Positions 23,881-34,458 are shown, counted from the stretch's first letter. The stretch: 64,000 nucleotides of DNA from Azorinus chamasolen (GCA_963576725.1 OY755238.1:29593201-29657200); one strand, 5' to 3'. Notes: generated from the letters alone by a model not told the origin. Program-made: numbers and translations.

Positions 23881-24189
23881 CAATGTTTTACTTTAAAAAT
23901 TGAAGTGAATTGATTTTTAAGTTTAACATGCCGGCAATTAATTTAGCGAACATAATGGTTAATCTGTATTATCTGTCAGAAAAAAGAACCTACCCTCGGA
24001 TTATGTTTTACAGGCATTTAGTTGAGTTGATGTAATTTAGCACTTAGTCGATATCTCGTCAGTTTCGCGATGCGGATCTGGGCTGAGTCTGTATGGAATG
24101 CCTAAATGTCATTTCGTAGGGCATACATGCATTTTAAAGGTGACATAAAAATAAACGTGAACTAATTATATAACGGAAAAGGATAACAA

Positions 24190-24480
24190 GTTAATGAGAA
24201 AAAACATATATTTATTGGGCCAAATAAATTGCCAAGTCTAAAATCCTTGTCAATATCTTGAATTTCAATGGTTTGCATTTCACCATTTAGAATTATTTTG
24301 CTTGTTTATTTCAAAACGTCTGGTGTTACATTAAAAATTAATGTACGTTGCCCTGACTTTCCCGATATATATGACTTAGCTCCTTTCTTCTAATTTTCAT
24401 TGGATTTCTCGGATTGGCATCTACACAGTGGCTGATGGTGTCCTTTGTCTCGCAATAGTAACAGGCAAATAATCTGAAAA
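24190..24480 (-). pseudogene. Decayed coding fragment with CYYC...HC cysteine motif
   Basis: A minus-strand frame reads a C-x2-C-x7-H-C pattern (CYYCETKDTISHC) followed by a charged stretch, a frameshift near 24,340, and an NVTPDVLK-containing stretch with one stop. Composition is protein-like. I do not recognise the family. It may be the last trace of the element's own gene or a captured host exon. Confidence 0.4.
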
Positions 24481-25589
24481 GATATGTAAAGTAATGTAAA
24501 GTAACAGTACAAAGTGCTTGACTTAATTTCAGACGCTCTGTATTTGCATTAGGACTGAAACGGGTAAAACACTTTTACCCAAATACCCAATCAGTTAAAC
24601 TTAAAAATCAATTCACTTCAAATCTTTTTAAGTATAACGTTGTCTTCAAATGTTAACCAGTATAGATCCAGATTATATGCTATGCTTCTGTTCTCGATCC
24701 TAAGTGTTTGTAATATACTGGCAAAATCGCAATAAGGCATTGTGTGAAGGAATATCTACACTAATTAGTTGGGATTACACTATCTTGACCTACGACGCCT
24801 ATTCAAACGTAAGTATTTGTATGTGTCTAAACCGTACAGTTTTTGGTAAGAAAATCGTGTTTAAACCGTACAAAATAAATCGGGTCTAAACCGTACAGTG
24901 CACTTTTACCACTACGGGCTAAACCGTACACTCGACATTTTTTTCAACCCTCTCAAAAAGACAAAATGTAGATTTGTGCTTCAAACTAATTAACTCAACG
25001 TTAATATCGGACTCAAATGCATATACCCACAGTGTTAGAAAAGGCTTAGCGTTGTTGGTAAGCTTACAATGAGGCAAAATATGACCTCCTTCTCGATTCG
25101 ATTTCTGATTTTCGGTTTCTGCATTGTTTACGGAAGATTTTGAGCCTTACACACAGACATGAACCATTAGGAGGTAAACCGCTGTTGACGGGCGTTATAA
25201 TTCTGTGTTATGGCACCAACTAAAAGACGGAAAGAAAAATCTACACAGTTTAAAAAGTGTAAAAATGTTATGCTTACCTTTCAGCCTCCTGTTCGTCCGC
25301 CATCTTGGAAAAGTCTAAACATTCGCGACCGTACAGCTTGCACCACAGTGATTACGTGTGTAGTGATACATTTTAGACACATCATGTATTGTAAATTTTA
25401 GAAAGACCTAACAAAATCGAGTTATTCAATTTCGAGATATAGATGTTCAAATGTACTCGTATATTCGATTACATTTTAGAAATATAACGATTTTTCTGCC
25501 ATCAGCTATAGTTGTCCCCTGTTTCAGGTTAAAATGTTGACATTTTTTCCGAATTTGTTACATAACAAGAATGTAGTGGGTCAACGTTT

Positions 25590-25930
25590 AGATCACAACG
25601 AGATGCCGAGTTACTCGGCGTCTCATATGAATACAATCTGTGTGCAAATGTTATCATGGACGCGAAGTACCCAATGTTCAGCCATTTCTGTATACATACC
25701 ATTTACTCCATATAAACACTTTTAACGACTTTGCAAAATAGAGTAGACCCAGATCAGATGTCTAATGTAGGAACAGTCCAATCAATATCTGTTCTGTCTC
25801 CTTATAGAATAATATAGACCGGATTCTATAGATTTTGCCGGAGCCAAACATTCATGTGTTAATTTGACATCATAAGATGCACGTAATTGATATTTAGCAT
25901 GCAGTTATTTCTTACATAAATATTCATGAA
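25590..25930. mobile_element. Family D and family E fold-back remnants
   Basis: A family D core (GAGATGCCGAGTTACTCGGC) near 25,600, then a family E copy with CAGATCAGATGTC arms near 25,750. Confidence 0.5.
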
Positions 25931-26212
25931 TTAAGCAGTAATGGAATTTGATGTTGGTTGGCTAAAAAAAAGACTCTTGCAACAATAATTGTATTAATAG
26001 AAATTGTAATTTCTCAATAGATGTCTCAGATTCTAAACGTTATTCTGCATGGATATTCATGCATGCAGTGATTATACAGAGCTCCAGATGAGATGCGTGA
26101 ATTAAATCGATTTCAAGAATCGAAGAGACGATTCTAAAGAGTGGCCACTGTATAGGGTTTGGAGGAGAAATGACGATTTTAGTATTTGAGAATGCACCTT
26201 TATACAGTAAAA

Positions 26213-26410
26213 CCTCTCTATAACGACCACTTAATTAAATCAAGTATTTTGTGTTAAAGGCAGATGGATGCTTAAAGCAAGGTGAAAGTAAAACAGAACG
26301 CTACTATAGGAGCGTTATGTTTTACTTTCACCTTGCTTTAAGCAACCACCTGCCCACAATACCAACTAATTAACTGAATTTAGTGATCGTTATAGAGATG
26401 TTTTACTGTA
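26213..26410. mobile_element. Family A fold-back MITE nested in a 784-type fold-back
   Basis: TACAGTAAAACCTCTCTATA to GAGATGTTTTACTGTA. Immediately upstream, 26,100-26,212 is the right half of a 784-type element. Confidence 0.8.
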
Positions 26411-26639
26411 TGTTGATCTGATGACATCATGAATATGAATGCATTGGGTATGTAGGTTTATTTTGTTGAACAACGTCCGTTTCTGCAAATTATGAGCAAA
26501 TTGGACGGCCCAGAGGGAGTCGAGCGGATACAAAGAAACCCGGGCGTTATACCACAATCTTATTGTTATACCGCAATCTTATTGTCGATAGAGTTTATCT
26601 GGTCCTTTTAAATGTCGAGTGTAAAACACTGATACATCG

Positions 26640-26805
26640 AACCTAGGTTTACAAAATCTCACCTGAAGACAGAAACTGCAGAATCAGATCTATATAATTC
26701 CAAAAGCCAATAGAGCAAATCCTTATCAGCCGATTGCTAAGGAGCCGTCTGATCAGTAACTGCTGTTTGCAAAGTCATTAAAACGTTTATATGAAGTAAA
26801 GGGTT
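26640..26805. mobile_element. Family E fold-back remnant
   Basis: AATAGAGCAAATCCTTATCA and GGAGCCGTCTGATCAG arms ending AAGTAAAGGGTT. Confidence 0.5.
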
Positions 26806-27062
26806 GCATTCTATTCGGCGTGTTATATTATGTTTGATATCAATTTGTACAAATTAGAACATTTGTGTAAATATTTGATGTGCGGAAAATTAAACAACGC
26901 CTGATATAGAAGTGTTAAATTGAATAAATGGCTGAATAGTCTCATTCTGGGAATGGCTTGTTTTTATGAAACTGACATGTTCCTACAGTAAATCATCGTT
27001 AATAATTGCAGTGGCATTAACCTTTAGCCTGCTGCGAGTTGATGAGTGATTACCTATGCAGA

Positions 27063-27415
27063 TACAGTTAACCTCGTTTATACCGGTATATGCTACAACG
27101 ACACCCTCGTTATACCGGCAGTATGCGTTGAGACAAAATTACCGTTAAGTTTTTGGAACAACCATCAAAATATAGGCGCAATGTCAATAAGATAGGTGAT
27201 CGCTTAATGCAGAATACAAGAAGTGCTAAAAGCTCCCAAAGCAAGCTTTTTGCACTTCTTGTGTTCTGCATTAAGTGTTCTCCTATTGGTACTAGTTTAA
27301 AACTGGCCATATGGTTATTTTCATATTTAAACCCGTTATACATGTAACGGCAACCTCGTTATACCAGCAAACTGTCTGGAAACAAACACCTCCATTGTAA
27401 CAAGGGTTCACTGTA
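27063..27415. mobile_element. Fold-back element, sister of 17,719-18,011
   Basis: TACAGTTAACCTCGTTTATA at the left and AACAAGGGTTCACTGTA at the right. Inner arms (CGCTTAATGCAGAATACAAG and inverse) match around AAAGCTCCCAAAGCAAGCTT. Confidence 0.8.
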
Positions 27416-27470
27416 GTTTTAATCCAGATACGACCCCCAATAACCCCATGTATCACCAGGTTCCTGACTG

Positions 27471-27740
27471 TTGACGCCGAGTGGTTATGGTCGACTGACA
27501 ATCGCTTAGCCCCTCACCTCTGTGAGTTCGAATCCCGGTCTGGGCATTTGGATTAGTCATGTGAAGACGCCGTCCAGCTTGCTTACGTAGGTCGATGGTT
27601 ATACTTGGATGTTTTTGCACGAAACAATGCATTTGTTTCCTCGTAAAGAAGAACCTCTAGGGTCTTCCTCCACCTGCAATTAACTGGACGTCATAATATG
27701 ATTGAAATACTGTTAAAACGACGTAAAACCTGAGAAAATA
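27471..27740 (+). mobile_element. tRNA-derived SINE, plus strand
   Basis: A-box region GCCGAGTGGTTATGG (27,476-27,490) and B box GAGTTCGAATCC (27,524-27,535), followed by a body with CCGTCCAGCTTGCTTACG and a 3' part with ACTGTTAAAACGACGTAAAA. This organisation resembles SINEs common in bivalves (recollection, not a search). Confidence 0.75.
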
Positions 27741-27744
27741 AAAG

Positions 27745-28497
27745 AAAATGTGTCCATGGGACACGGATACCCCCGCGAGCAAACAGGAAGTAGATGAACG
27801 ACATACCTGAAAGAGGGAGACACGGTACAACTCACTATGACTACGCTTCAGACCAAATATCAAATCATTGCAGCTTACACGGGCGAATAAATGTTTGACG
27901 AAATTTTCTGTCATTAAACAATCACCAAACTTCAATCAAAGTGTCGGCAAACAGGAAGTAGATGGACGACATACCTGAAAAGGAAAGACACATTACAACT
28001 TACTATGATTATGCTTCAGACCAAATATCAAATCATTGCAGCTTACACGGGCGAGGAAATGTTTGACAAAAACATTTTGTCATTAAACAATCACCAAACT
28101 TCAATCAATGTGTCGGGAAACAGGAAATAGATGGACGACAGACCTGAAAAGGGGAGATACATTAAAACTTACTTTGATTATGCTCCAGACCAAATATCAA
28201 ATCATTGCAGCTTACACGGGCGAGGAAATGTTTGACAAAAACATTTTGTCATTAAACAATCACCAAAATTCAATCAATGTGTCGGCAAACAGGAAGTAGA
28301 TGGACGACAGACCTGCAAAGGGGAGACACATTACAACTTACTATGATAATGCTTCAGACCAAATATCAAATCATTCCACCTTACACTAGCCAAGAAATCC
28401 TTTACGTGAATTTCGTACAGACGTACGTACGTACGGACGGGACGGACACTGGTAAAACTTAATGCCCCCGTCGCCTAAAGGCGGGGCATAAAAAACT
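27745..28497 (+). mobile_element. Pearl/Helentron-like element with ~169-bp tandem units
   Basis: Four units start at 27,779, 27,947, 28,116 and 28,285 (168-169 bp spacing), the last truncated. They are followed by an ACGT/ACGG-rich microsatellite (28,420-28,448) and a 3' hairpin GCCCCCGTCGCC-AAA-GGCGGGGC (about 28,466-28,489) a few bases before CTAA. Core tandem repeats, ACGG microsatellite and a 3' hairpin near CTRR match the architecture described for bivalve pearl-type Helentron-associated elements. The small ORFs in the units are not genes. Confidence 0.7.
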
Positions 28498-28499
28498 AA

Positions 28500-29142
28500 A
28501 CCCTGATTTCATTTTGGTAGACAAGTGGCTATTGCTTGAATTTTGGCAATACGTTTCAGAACTCTTATATTGGTTGAACAAAATATTTGCTTACATGTAC
28601 TTGTCTTTATTTATATATTTTTGGAGACATTTTATAACAACGCGGACAAAAATGACACCTTCAGGAGGAAATAGTTATGTGAATATTTACAGCTACAATT
28701 TATGAACTTCGTTAAAGATGAGTTTACGCATTTATACAGTTGATTTCCCTAGGTACAATCATTTTATAATTGTGCTGCTTCAAAGAGAACTTTTATATGT
28801 TAAGCAATCCATTAAAATGAATACACCATCAAATTTCCCAGGGGACTGCTAGTATGGAGTTCTGTTTCACAAATAAAGTTACCTCGAAGGTAGAACCATA
28901 CAGAACTTCATGTTGAATGTACATTAGAACAGTGTGATAATTTGCAACTAAGTCTTTCCGTAAAATAAACAAAACAATATGTAATATATCATATGCTACT
29001 CAAAGTTTTATGGGAACCAAGAGTATCCAAGAAAATGTTTCCCGTAACATCGTTATGAAACTTGATTGCACGTTTTACAGTCAGACAATAAAAAACACTG
29101 ATCGACATAAAATGGTGCCATATCTTAACGGCTTTGTTAACC
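28500..29142. other. Unique AT-rich DNA, no feature seen
   Basis: No convincing ORF, palindrome or repeat is apparent here. Confidence 0.6.
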
Positions 29143-29167
29143 CTTTTCCTTCATATAAACGCCTTCA
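29143..29167. mobile_element. Truncated family E end at the host/insert junction
   Basis: TTAACCCTTTTCCTTCATAT and ACGCCTTCAC match the family E left arm (compare about 17,605-17,635). Where GACTTTGCAAACAGAG should follow, the sequence switches at about 29,167 to TAAGCGATATCGAGCTC, which belongs to repeats found only in the right-hand block. Confidence 0.65.
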
Positions 29168-29168
29168 C

Positions 29169-29345
29169 TAAGCGATATCGAGCTCGATCAGATTGAGTCC
29201 CAATTTTAAAGGCTGATATAGTATGAATCGACAGCGGTTCAAGCTTGGCAAACTGTGTGAATTAAAATCGCAACGTTACAATGTGTAACGTATATATTAT
29301 GTGAATTGGTTCGTTTCAGTAATTGAATTTTCACGTTTGTCAATA
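29169..29345 (+). repeat. Dispersed TAAGCGATATCGAGCTC repeat, copy 1
   Basis: Shares TAAGCGATATCGAGCTC, AAAGGCTG-TATAGTA and ACAGCGGTT-AAGCTTG in order with 31,180-31,310. A third, shorter copy starts near 31,385. It marks the left edge of the virus-like block. Confidence 0.75.
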
Positions 29346-29870
29346 TAGAGTTAGTTCTAAACAGTTATAAAGTGAATAAAGTTATAAAGTGAATATAGAT
29401 CTGTAGATCTAACATCGAAAACTTTGCAACGTACAGAATTCACTCTGTAATATCGAATATGATACATTTATTTCGGCAAACAGAAAACATAATATGGTTC
29501 ACAAACATGTATCACATCATAATAAATAAATTCGTAAAATGATGCATAGTGAAAAACCATGGCATGCTTTCTATACAAAGGACAACGCAATAAAGAGCAT
29601 GCTCTTATTTCCATGATAGTCAGTACATGTGTGCTGCGAGGAAGAAGTTAAAATAAAGTAAAATCTTACATTTGGCCAAATTCTTATTTTCTAGATTCTT
29701 GAAAATAAAAACTTAAGGTGTAAGACAAAAGATATGGGGTAACTATATTTTACAGAAAATCACCAACATCACACAAACTTCACAGACATGCAGATAAAAG
29801 TCCAGCTATACTAACATACTTTTTTGGCCCAACGTCATACTTTTCAAATACCTAACATTACTTAACATGT

Positions 29871-30493
29871 GTCGCGCTACTTGGACAAAACAGTTAGATG
29901 TATGACATACCTTTAAATCTTCAAAGCGGTTCCACTCCTAACTTTCCATCCAAAAATCTCGATACAAGCAAGAACGTGGTAAGAAATGCTGACTAGTTTC
30001 GTCTACTATTAAGACTCTTCAGAAAGACTCTTCAGAACGTACCGAACAAGTGATGTTTTCGCAGCTCTAGTTATACCTTTGAGTTTGTCATGTAATTTTT
30101 TGATGTACGTGTGCACAAATCTAGTTACTTTTGGTAACGTAATTGAAAATGTGTTGTTGTCATGGGTAAAATGACAGTTAAGCAAACCCTTATTTTGGGG
30201 GTCTGCTTCTTGAGACACACGATTTGAAGCAACTCCTTATACTTGAAGCAAACATCTTGGAGCAAGACTTGTATTGAAGCAGAAGTCTGATAAGATTTGC
30301 TTTTTTAGGGATTTTCTTCTTTTTGAAGCATACCTTTTTAAAGCAGATCTCCTATGAAGCAGGCTTCAGTTGAGGTTTGCTTCTTTTAGGATTTAAACAG
30401 GAAGCAGACATGTTGTTGAGGTTTGCTTCTTTTTTGAAGTCGTCAAAATTGTTAGATTCTTTTGGATTCCTTAACCTTACTATGTAGCGCGAC
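29871..30493. other. Segment bounded by inverted GTCGCGCTAC, GAAGC-rich
   Basis: GTCGCGCTAC at 29,871-29,880 returns inverted at 30,484-30,493. Between 30,180 and 30,440 there are more than ten GAAGC/GCTTC motifs. Minus-strand reading gives Lys-rich short frames broken by stops, plus a 69-residue open frame (30,009-30,218) that lacks an ATG. It may be a decayed gene or a repeat; I cannot assign a function. Confidence 0.35.
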
Positions 30494-30566
30494 TTTTCTT
30501 AACCACGGTCGCGATTTGGCGCAGAAATAAAACTGTACGAGTAATGTACGAGTGTCACTAACCAAT

Positions 30567-30662
30567 GGGTATTGTTACGGAAAGTTCCGATAATTTTCGT
30601 ATATGTTCGCATTATTAAAAATAGATTTCCGGGTAATGACGTCATTAATTGCCTATAAAAAG
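30567..30662 (+). promoter_or_regulatory. Promoter of the 108-aa gene: CCAAT, CRE, TATA
   Basis: CCAAT (about 30,571), a CRE palindrome TGACGTCA (30,637-30,644) and TATAAAAAG (30,654-30,662) precede the ATG at 30,720. The TATA position excludes the upstream in-frame ATG at 30,603 as the start. Confidence 0.75.
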
Positions 30663-30719
30663 AGCTGCGAAGGTGCATTTGCGGTCATTACTGAAGTTCA
30701 GCCGCTTCGTACTGAAAAT

Positions 30720-31046
30720 ATGGATGTAGGAAACACATCAACGCAGACAAAGCAGACAAAGCCTAGACCATGGGTTCCTCCAAAGTTAGAAGATTGGGAA
30801 CCGGAGGCGAACCACACACCATTCTACCTAGATACAGGCAGAAAAGGTAGAAACCCCACTCAGACACATCCTCCGACACAGACACGGCCAAAACAATGGG
30901 TTGCTCCAATGCTAGAAGATTGGGAGGCGGAGGCTAACGAACCTCCATTCTACCTAGATACGGGTAGAATACCCACGGAAGCTCAGCGACGTCGGTGGTC
31001 GAAGTGGTGTGCCACTTGCATGGGGAGGTGTGGTGGACATTGGTGA
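30720..31046 (+). CDS. Small Trp/Pro-rich protein with two internal repeats (histone-type 3' end)
   Basis: 108 residues from the first ATG after the TATA box. Function unknown. Two ~30-residue repeats share the pattern PWV-P-LEDWE-EAN...PFYLDTGR (about residues 16-46 and 57-86), joined by a Thr/Gln/Pro-rich linker. The tail WSKWCATCMGRCGGHW is basic and Cys/Trp-rich and could bind metal or nucleic acid (inference). There are no introns, signal peptide or membrane segment. The stop codon is 20 bases from a histone-type stem-loop, so the mRNA may lack a poly(A) tail. The CCAAT-CRE-TATA promoter layout also resembles replication-dependent histone genes. The gene stands alone between two copies of the dispersed repeat. 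Confidence 0.65.
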   Translation: MDVGNTSTQTKQTKPRPWVPPKLEDWEPEANHTPFYLDTGRKGRNPTQTHPPTQTRPKQWVAPMLEDWEAEANEPPFYLDTGRIPTEAQRRRWSKWCATCMGRCGGHW

Positions 31047-31065
31047 AATTTAACAAATCCAAAAC

Positions 31066-31116
31066 GGTCCTTTTCAGGACCATCCATATCTTTCGAAAGA
31101 TTATCTTTTCAAAGAG
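31066..31116 (+). terminator. Histone-mRNA-type 3' stem-loop and downstream element
   Basis: A 16-base element GGTCCTTTTCAGGACC (31,066-31,081) has a six-pair stem with the closing T-A pair and a TTTC loop, followed by ATCCA. A purine-rich CGAAAGAT starts 13 bases later and AAAGAG is at 31,111-31,116, as expected for U7 snRNA pairing in histone pre-mRNA. Confidence 0.8.
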
Positions 31117-31179
31117 TTGGCATTAGAAAGACAATGCATCATTTTCTCAATATATTTGATATATAAACTACTTCCACTA

Positions 31180-31440
31180 TAAGCGATATCGAGCTCAGTC
31201 AGATTTAGTTCTAATTGTAAAGGCTGGTATAGTAAGAATCCACAGCGGTTGAAGCTTGACAAAATTTGCGTATTAAAATCAAAACGTTCATTTAGCTGGG
31301 TATAGTTGAGTCAAAATTCTAACATGTGAAGCCAGATTAAATTAAATTGGTATAATGATAATGATAATCTGATGAAAAAGATACCCTGACTAAGGAATAT
31401 CGGGCTGGGTCAGATTTAGTCCCGTTTCTGAATGTGCGAA
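31180..31440 (+). repeat. Dispersed TAAGCGATATCGAGCTC repeat, copies 2 and 3
   Basis: Copy 2 at 31,180-31,310 and a partial copy near 31,385-31,430 (TAAGGAATATCGGGCTGGG). With copy 1 they bracket the 108-aa gene. Confidence 0.7.
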
Positions 31441-33880
31441 TGTGGTTTTTTGGAATTTGGAATTTGGAATTTGTAGCTGCTCTAACATTAAAACTTTCAT
31501 ACAGTAACAGTAAATCGCACATGTCTTGTAATTCGAATGTGTATGATATAGAGTTTCATACAACCTTTAAATTGCTTCGTTTCAGTCGCCGAAATTTCAT
31601 GCTCGCTAATAGATATATGAACAATTTTTATCAGGATCTAAATACTGAGATTTACTTTTTGAATATTTGTTGAAATACCAAATCGATTCTATGGTAGAGA
31701 TATGTCTGTAAAATGAAGCAAAGCACATTTTAGCGAATGATCATTTTACCAGCATAGGTATCTATCGAATGTAGAAATCTAAATTCATTTTGACTTTCAC
31801 TGAATTTTATTTGATATGTAACATGGATAGATACATATGTTTCAAATACAGAGGTGTTGAATCTAAAAGTGTTTATATAGTGAATCTTTAAAGCATATGC
31901 TAGAACTAGTTGAGATATTTTCGACTTGCGTGAAAGTTGTTAAACTCATTCAATATCGAGATCTAACGCTAATCTAGCTATAAAAATGCAAAGGTTCTGA
32001 ATAAGACTGAAATCAGTCATGTGTTTGTTAGTGAAATGTTCAATTTTGTGCGAGTTATATTGAAAGTATTGTGTTTGTTACAATCCATGCAGAGTATAAC
32101 AGTAGACCCTATGTAAATTACACACTAGCGTTAGATCAAGTCTTTTTAGCAAATTGAATCTAAATTGCAGTGAGATTTTGTTTGATAAGCGGGAATAAAA
32201 CAAGATCTATAAAGCTAAAACTCGAATTTTGTTATGTATGTACATCTACAATTCTACATCTAGGCATCGGAAAAATATTTCATCACAGTAGATTCTGGAT
32301 CTTGATATTATGAACTGGCGAATGACTATTGTATCGGTATATCGAAAATTCACTGTCACTGAATTTCATTCGATATGTAGTAGATCTATAGATTATAGTT
32401 AAGAACATGCAATATATTCAGCGTAGCAGATTCTGGATCTTGATATTATTATGAACGGAAAGGTTTGAATACTGAAAACACTGAAAACATGTGTCTGTAA
32501 CTTACAGCGGTCTAATACTATATAGTCGGTCTATTACTCTATACTAATAAATAAAATTAAAACCATGAAAAGACCACTTGCGTTATGTGATTACATGATT
32601 AAAAATGACAAACTTATCTGCAGCGAATTTTATTCAAGATCCACAGACAGACAGAAAATGTTGAGACCCGACTTCTGTTATTGATGTAGATTTTCATTTT
32701 TATATTTAAATTGATAAGCAATTATGTCTACGGCTTGACTTATCATGCACAGTTTCATGTATGGAAACGGCAGAGCTATATAAAGTAAGCTTTCGCACTG
32801 AAATGCAAGAATAAATGGTCACACTGTAAAACATAATTTCGTTCGCATAGACATTTAAAAAAGATCTAGATCCAACGCGAAATCGACCGTAATTGTCTTC
32901 GGTCCCCGTTAGGCAAAGGAAAAACTGCGCGAAGTGTAATGCTGTCGCTAAGATGACGTTGTTTTATGAATGACGTCATTCGGTAATACAACGTCATACT
33001 GATTTGACAGTTATGCGAAAAGTCGCGTGGTACTGTGTAGACATAGAACTAAACATTTATGAAGTTTGAATGTGGATCTCGCATCGGAAAAATCGCGACG
33101 CACAGAATTCGCTCTGTAATATATCGAATTTGATGATCAGTGTATGTAGATTTTTCTGTATTTCATGCAGTGGCTGCTGAGCGAAAACTGTTCGATTGAC
33201 AGATTTGCCTGTAAACGTTTAGCAAGTTAAAAGTTCAATAGAATAAGAGGAGATTTCAACGACCTTTGATTGTGAATTTCTCAGCTATTTTTTAAATTTT
33301 CTTTTGTAAAACCAATCTATGTTTTGAAGTTGGGTTTATAGTACATAATGGCACGAGTCACTGCATTGATTTTGAGCGATTTACGGGAATATTTAATTTT
33401 ACGCAGGTGATGGTTTTTCAGTTGAGATTTACTTGAAATTTACTTTAATAACTAAAATAAATGAGAATGAATGATTAGTATCTGGATGGATTGGTGAATT
33501 AGATGGAGGTTTTTGTGAATATAATATCAGTGTCTATGAGACCGGGCGTTCTTTGGTAGGTTATGATTTTTTTTAAAAAACTAGATCTATGAGTCAAGAT
33601 TGATGAGAAAACATGACAGAGACAAACTTCAAAGTTCAATGTTTTGTTTTTGCTTGATATAGTAAAGCTGTACACTAAATGGTGAAGATATAATGTATAA
33701 CAAATATAGATCTATGTAACAAAATTGGAAATGGTTTTGATATTCATTTGTTTCTCTTCCAAGTGTAGAGAATCTATTCTAATGAAAGAAAAATATCATT
33801 CTAGATCTATAATAGATAATTATGCCGACTTTAGCCACCCTTCTAAAGAGAGACTCGCGATTAGCAAAATCTCAAGTTAG
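31440..33880. other. AT-rich non-coding stretch
   Basis: No credible ORF. AGATCT motifs are frequent. A CRE-rich patch (TGACGTCATT and two more ACGT-CAT sites) lies at 32,950-33,000. A single unit of the AGCAAGTTAAA-TTCA repeat seen at 38 kb is at about 33,220. Confidence 0.6.
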
Positions 33881-33886
33881 AAAAGC

Positions 33887-33931
33887 GTTACCTCTCCACT
33901 ACGATAAAGTATCGGCATGTGGGAGAGGAAC
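33887..33931 (-). ncRNA. Hairpin, 45 nt
   Basis: GTTACCTCTCC pairs imperfectly with GGGAGAGGAAC, and an inner CGATA-AAG-TATCG stem closes the loop. Confidence 0.5.
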
Positions 33932-34003
33932 TCATGAATTATAATCTAGGCAAGATATAGCATTGTGCTATTTCTAACCAGGAAAATATTTGATGAGCCT
34001 TAA

Positions 34004-34109
34004 TTCAACCAGTTTTGCGTATCTACATCTATATAGATCTAGGCCTGTACTAGATCTACTATACTATATACTATACATAACACACTTATCATACGCAAAG
34101 CCGGTGGAA
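34004..34109 (-). ncRNA. Long hairpin, 106 nt
   Basis: TTCAACC and TTTTGCGTAT at the left pair with ATACGCAAAG and GGTGGAA at the right. The loop holds an AGATCTAG/CTAGATCT stem. Confidence 0.5.
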
Positions 34110-34123
34110 CTAAGCAAATAATA

Positions 34124-34199
34124 GAAAAGTTGAAAGAAAGGAAGCAAGTGTTCTAATTGAAGCACAGCTTCTAACGCTTGCCCGTTTCTTCAACTTTTC
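34124..34199 (-). ncRNA. Hairpin h1, 76 nt
   Basis: GAAAAGTTGAA pairs perfectly with TTCAACTTTTC, and CAAGTGTT pairs with AACGCTTG through one T-G wobble. The size and two-block stem are precursor-microRNA-like. Confidence 0.65.
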
Positions 34200-34237
34200 A
34201 AAGACAACTTTCTTCCATCAAAAGTTATCTGGCTCAT

Positions 34238-34292
34238 GAAAATTGCAAAGGATAACAGTGTCGCTAGCAGACGCTGTTTCGTTTGAATTTTC
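34238..34292 (-). ncRNA. Hairpin h2, 55 nt
   Basis: GAAAATT closes with AATTTTC; ACAGTGTC pairs with GACGCTGT through the same T-G wobble as in h1. Confidence 0.65.
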
Positions 34293-34311
34293 TTTCTTTC
34301 TTACACTCGCT

Positions 34312-34367
34312 GAAAATTGAAAAGGATAACAGTGTCCCTAGCAGACGCTGTTTCGTTTGCAATTTTC
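34312..34367 (-). ncRNA. Hairpin h3, 56 nt
   Basis: GAAAATTG with CAATTTTC at the base; ACAGTGTC/GACGCTGT in the upper stem. Close paralogue of h2. Confidence 0.65.
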
Positions 34368-34386
34368 CATTTCTATCTCATGCATT

Positions 34387-34441
34387 GAAAATTTCAAAGG
34401 ACAACAGTGTCAGTTGCTAACGCTGTTTCGATTGAACTTTC
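34387..34441 (-). ncRNA. Hairpin h4, 55 nt
   Basis: GAAAATTTCAA pairs imperfectly with TTGAACTTTC; AACAGTGT pairs with AACGCTGTT. Third member of the h2/h3 group. Confidence 0.6.
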
Positions 34442-34458
34442 AATTTTTTCTCAAGAAA

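Larger units (their letters stand above)
21546..25350. mobile_element. 3.8-kb DNA element with ~600-bp TIRs, CACTGTG ends and 5-bp TSD
   Basis: The termini are CACTGTGGTGCAAGCTGTAC and its exact inverse. The inverted arms (about 21,546-22,160 and 24,738-25,350) remain alignable for about 600 bp. Both ends are flanked by ATTAC (21,541-21,545 and 25,351-25,355), a direct 5-bp target duplication. The element interrupts an older family A MITE whose halves lie outside. CACWGTG-like ends with 5-bp duplications are typical of the Transib/RAG-like group, but that assignment rests only on termini and duplication length. No transposase ORF is recognisable, so this copy is non-autonomous or gutted. Confidence 0.8.
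1..29167. other. Host-type intergenic DNA packed with transposable elements
   Basis: No intact protein gene is visible in this stretch. Its small ORFs mostly run through palindromic repeats and look accidental. The fold-back families are labelled here by terminal sequence. A: TACAGTRAAACCTC termini with TA at both ends. B: TTAACCYATTCCC termini. D: core GCCGAGTAACTCGGC. E: core resembling GACCCTGATCAGAC. Bases between listed elements are AT-rich unique DNA or repeats too decayed to delimit. The mollusc assignment is an inference from the SINE and pearl-like elements near 27.5-28.5 kb. Confidence 0.8.

Noticed and set aside
27779..28400. CRISPR-like array
   Set aside because: Units are ~169 bp direct tandem repeats without spacers, in a eukaryotic transposable element.
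30009..30218. 69-residue minus-strand ORF
   Set aside because: It begins at GTG with no ATG, and the frame upstream has a stop. Kept only as part of the GAAGC-rich segment.
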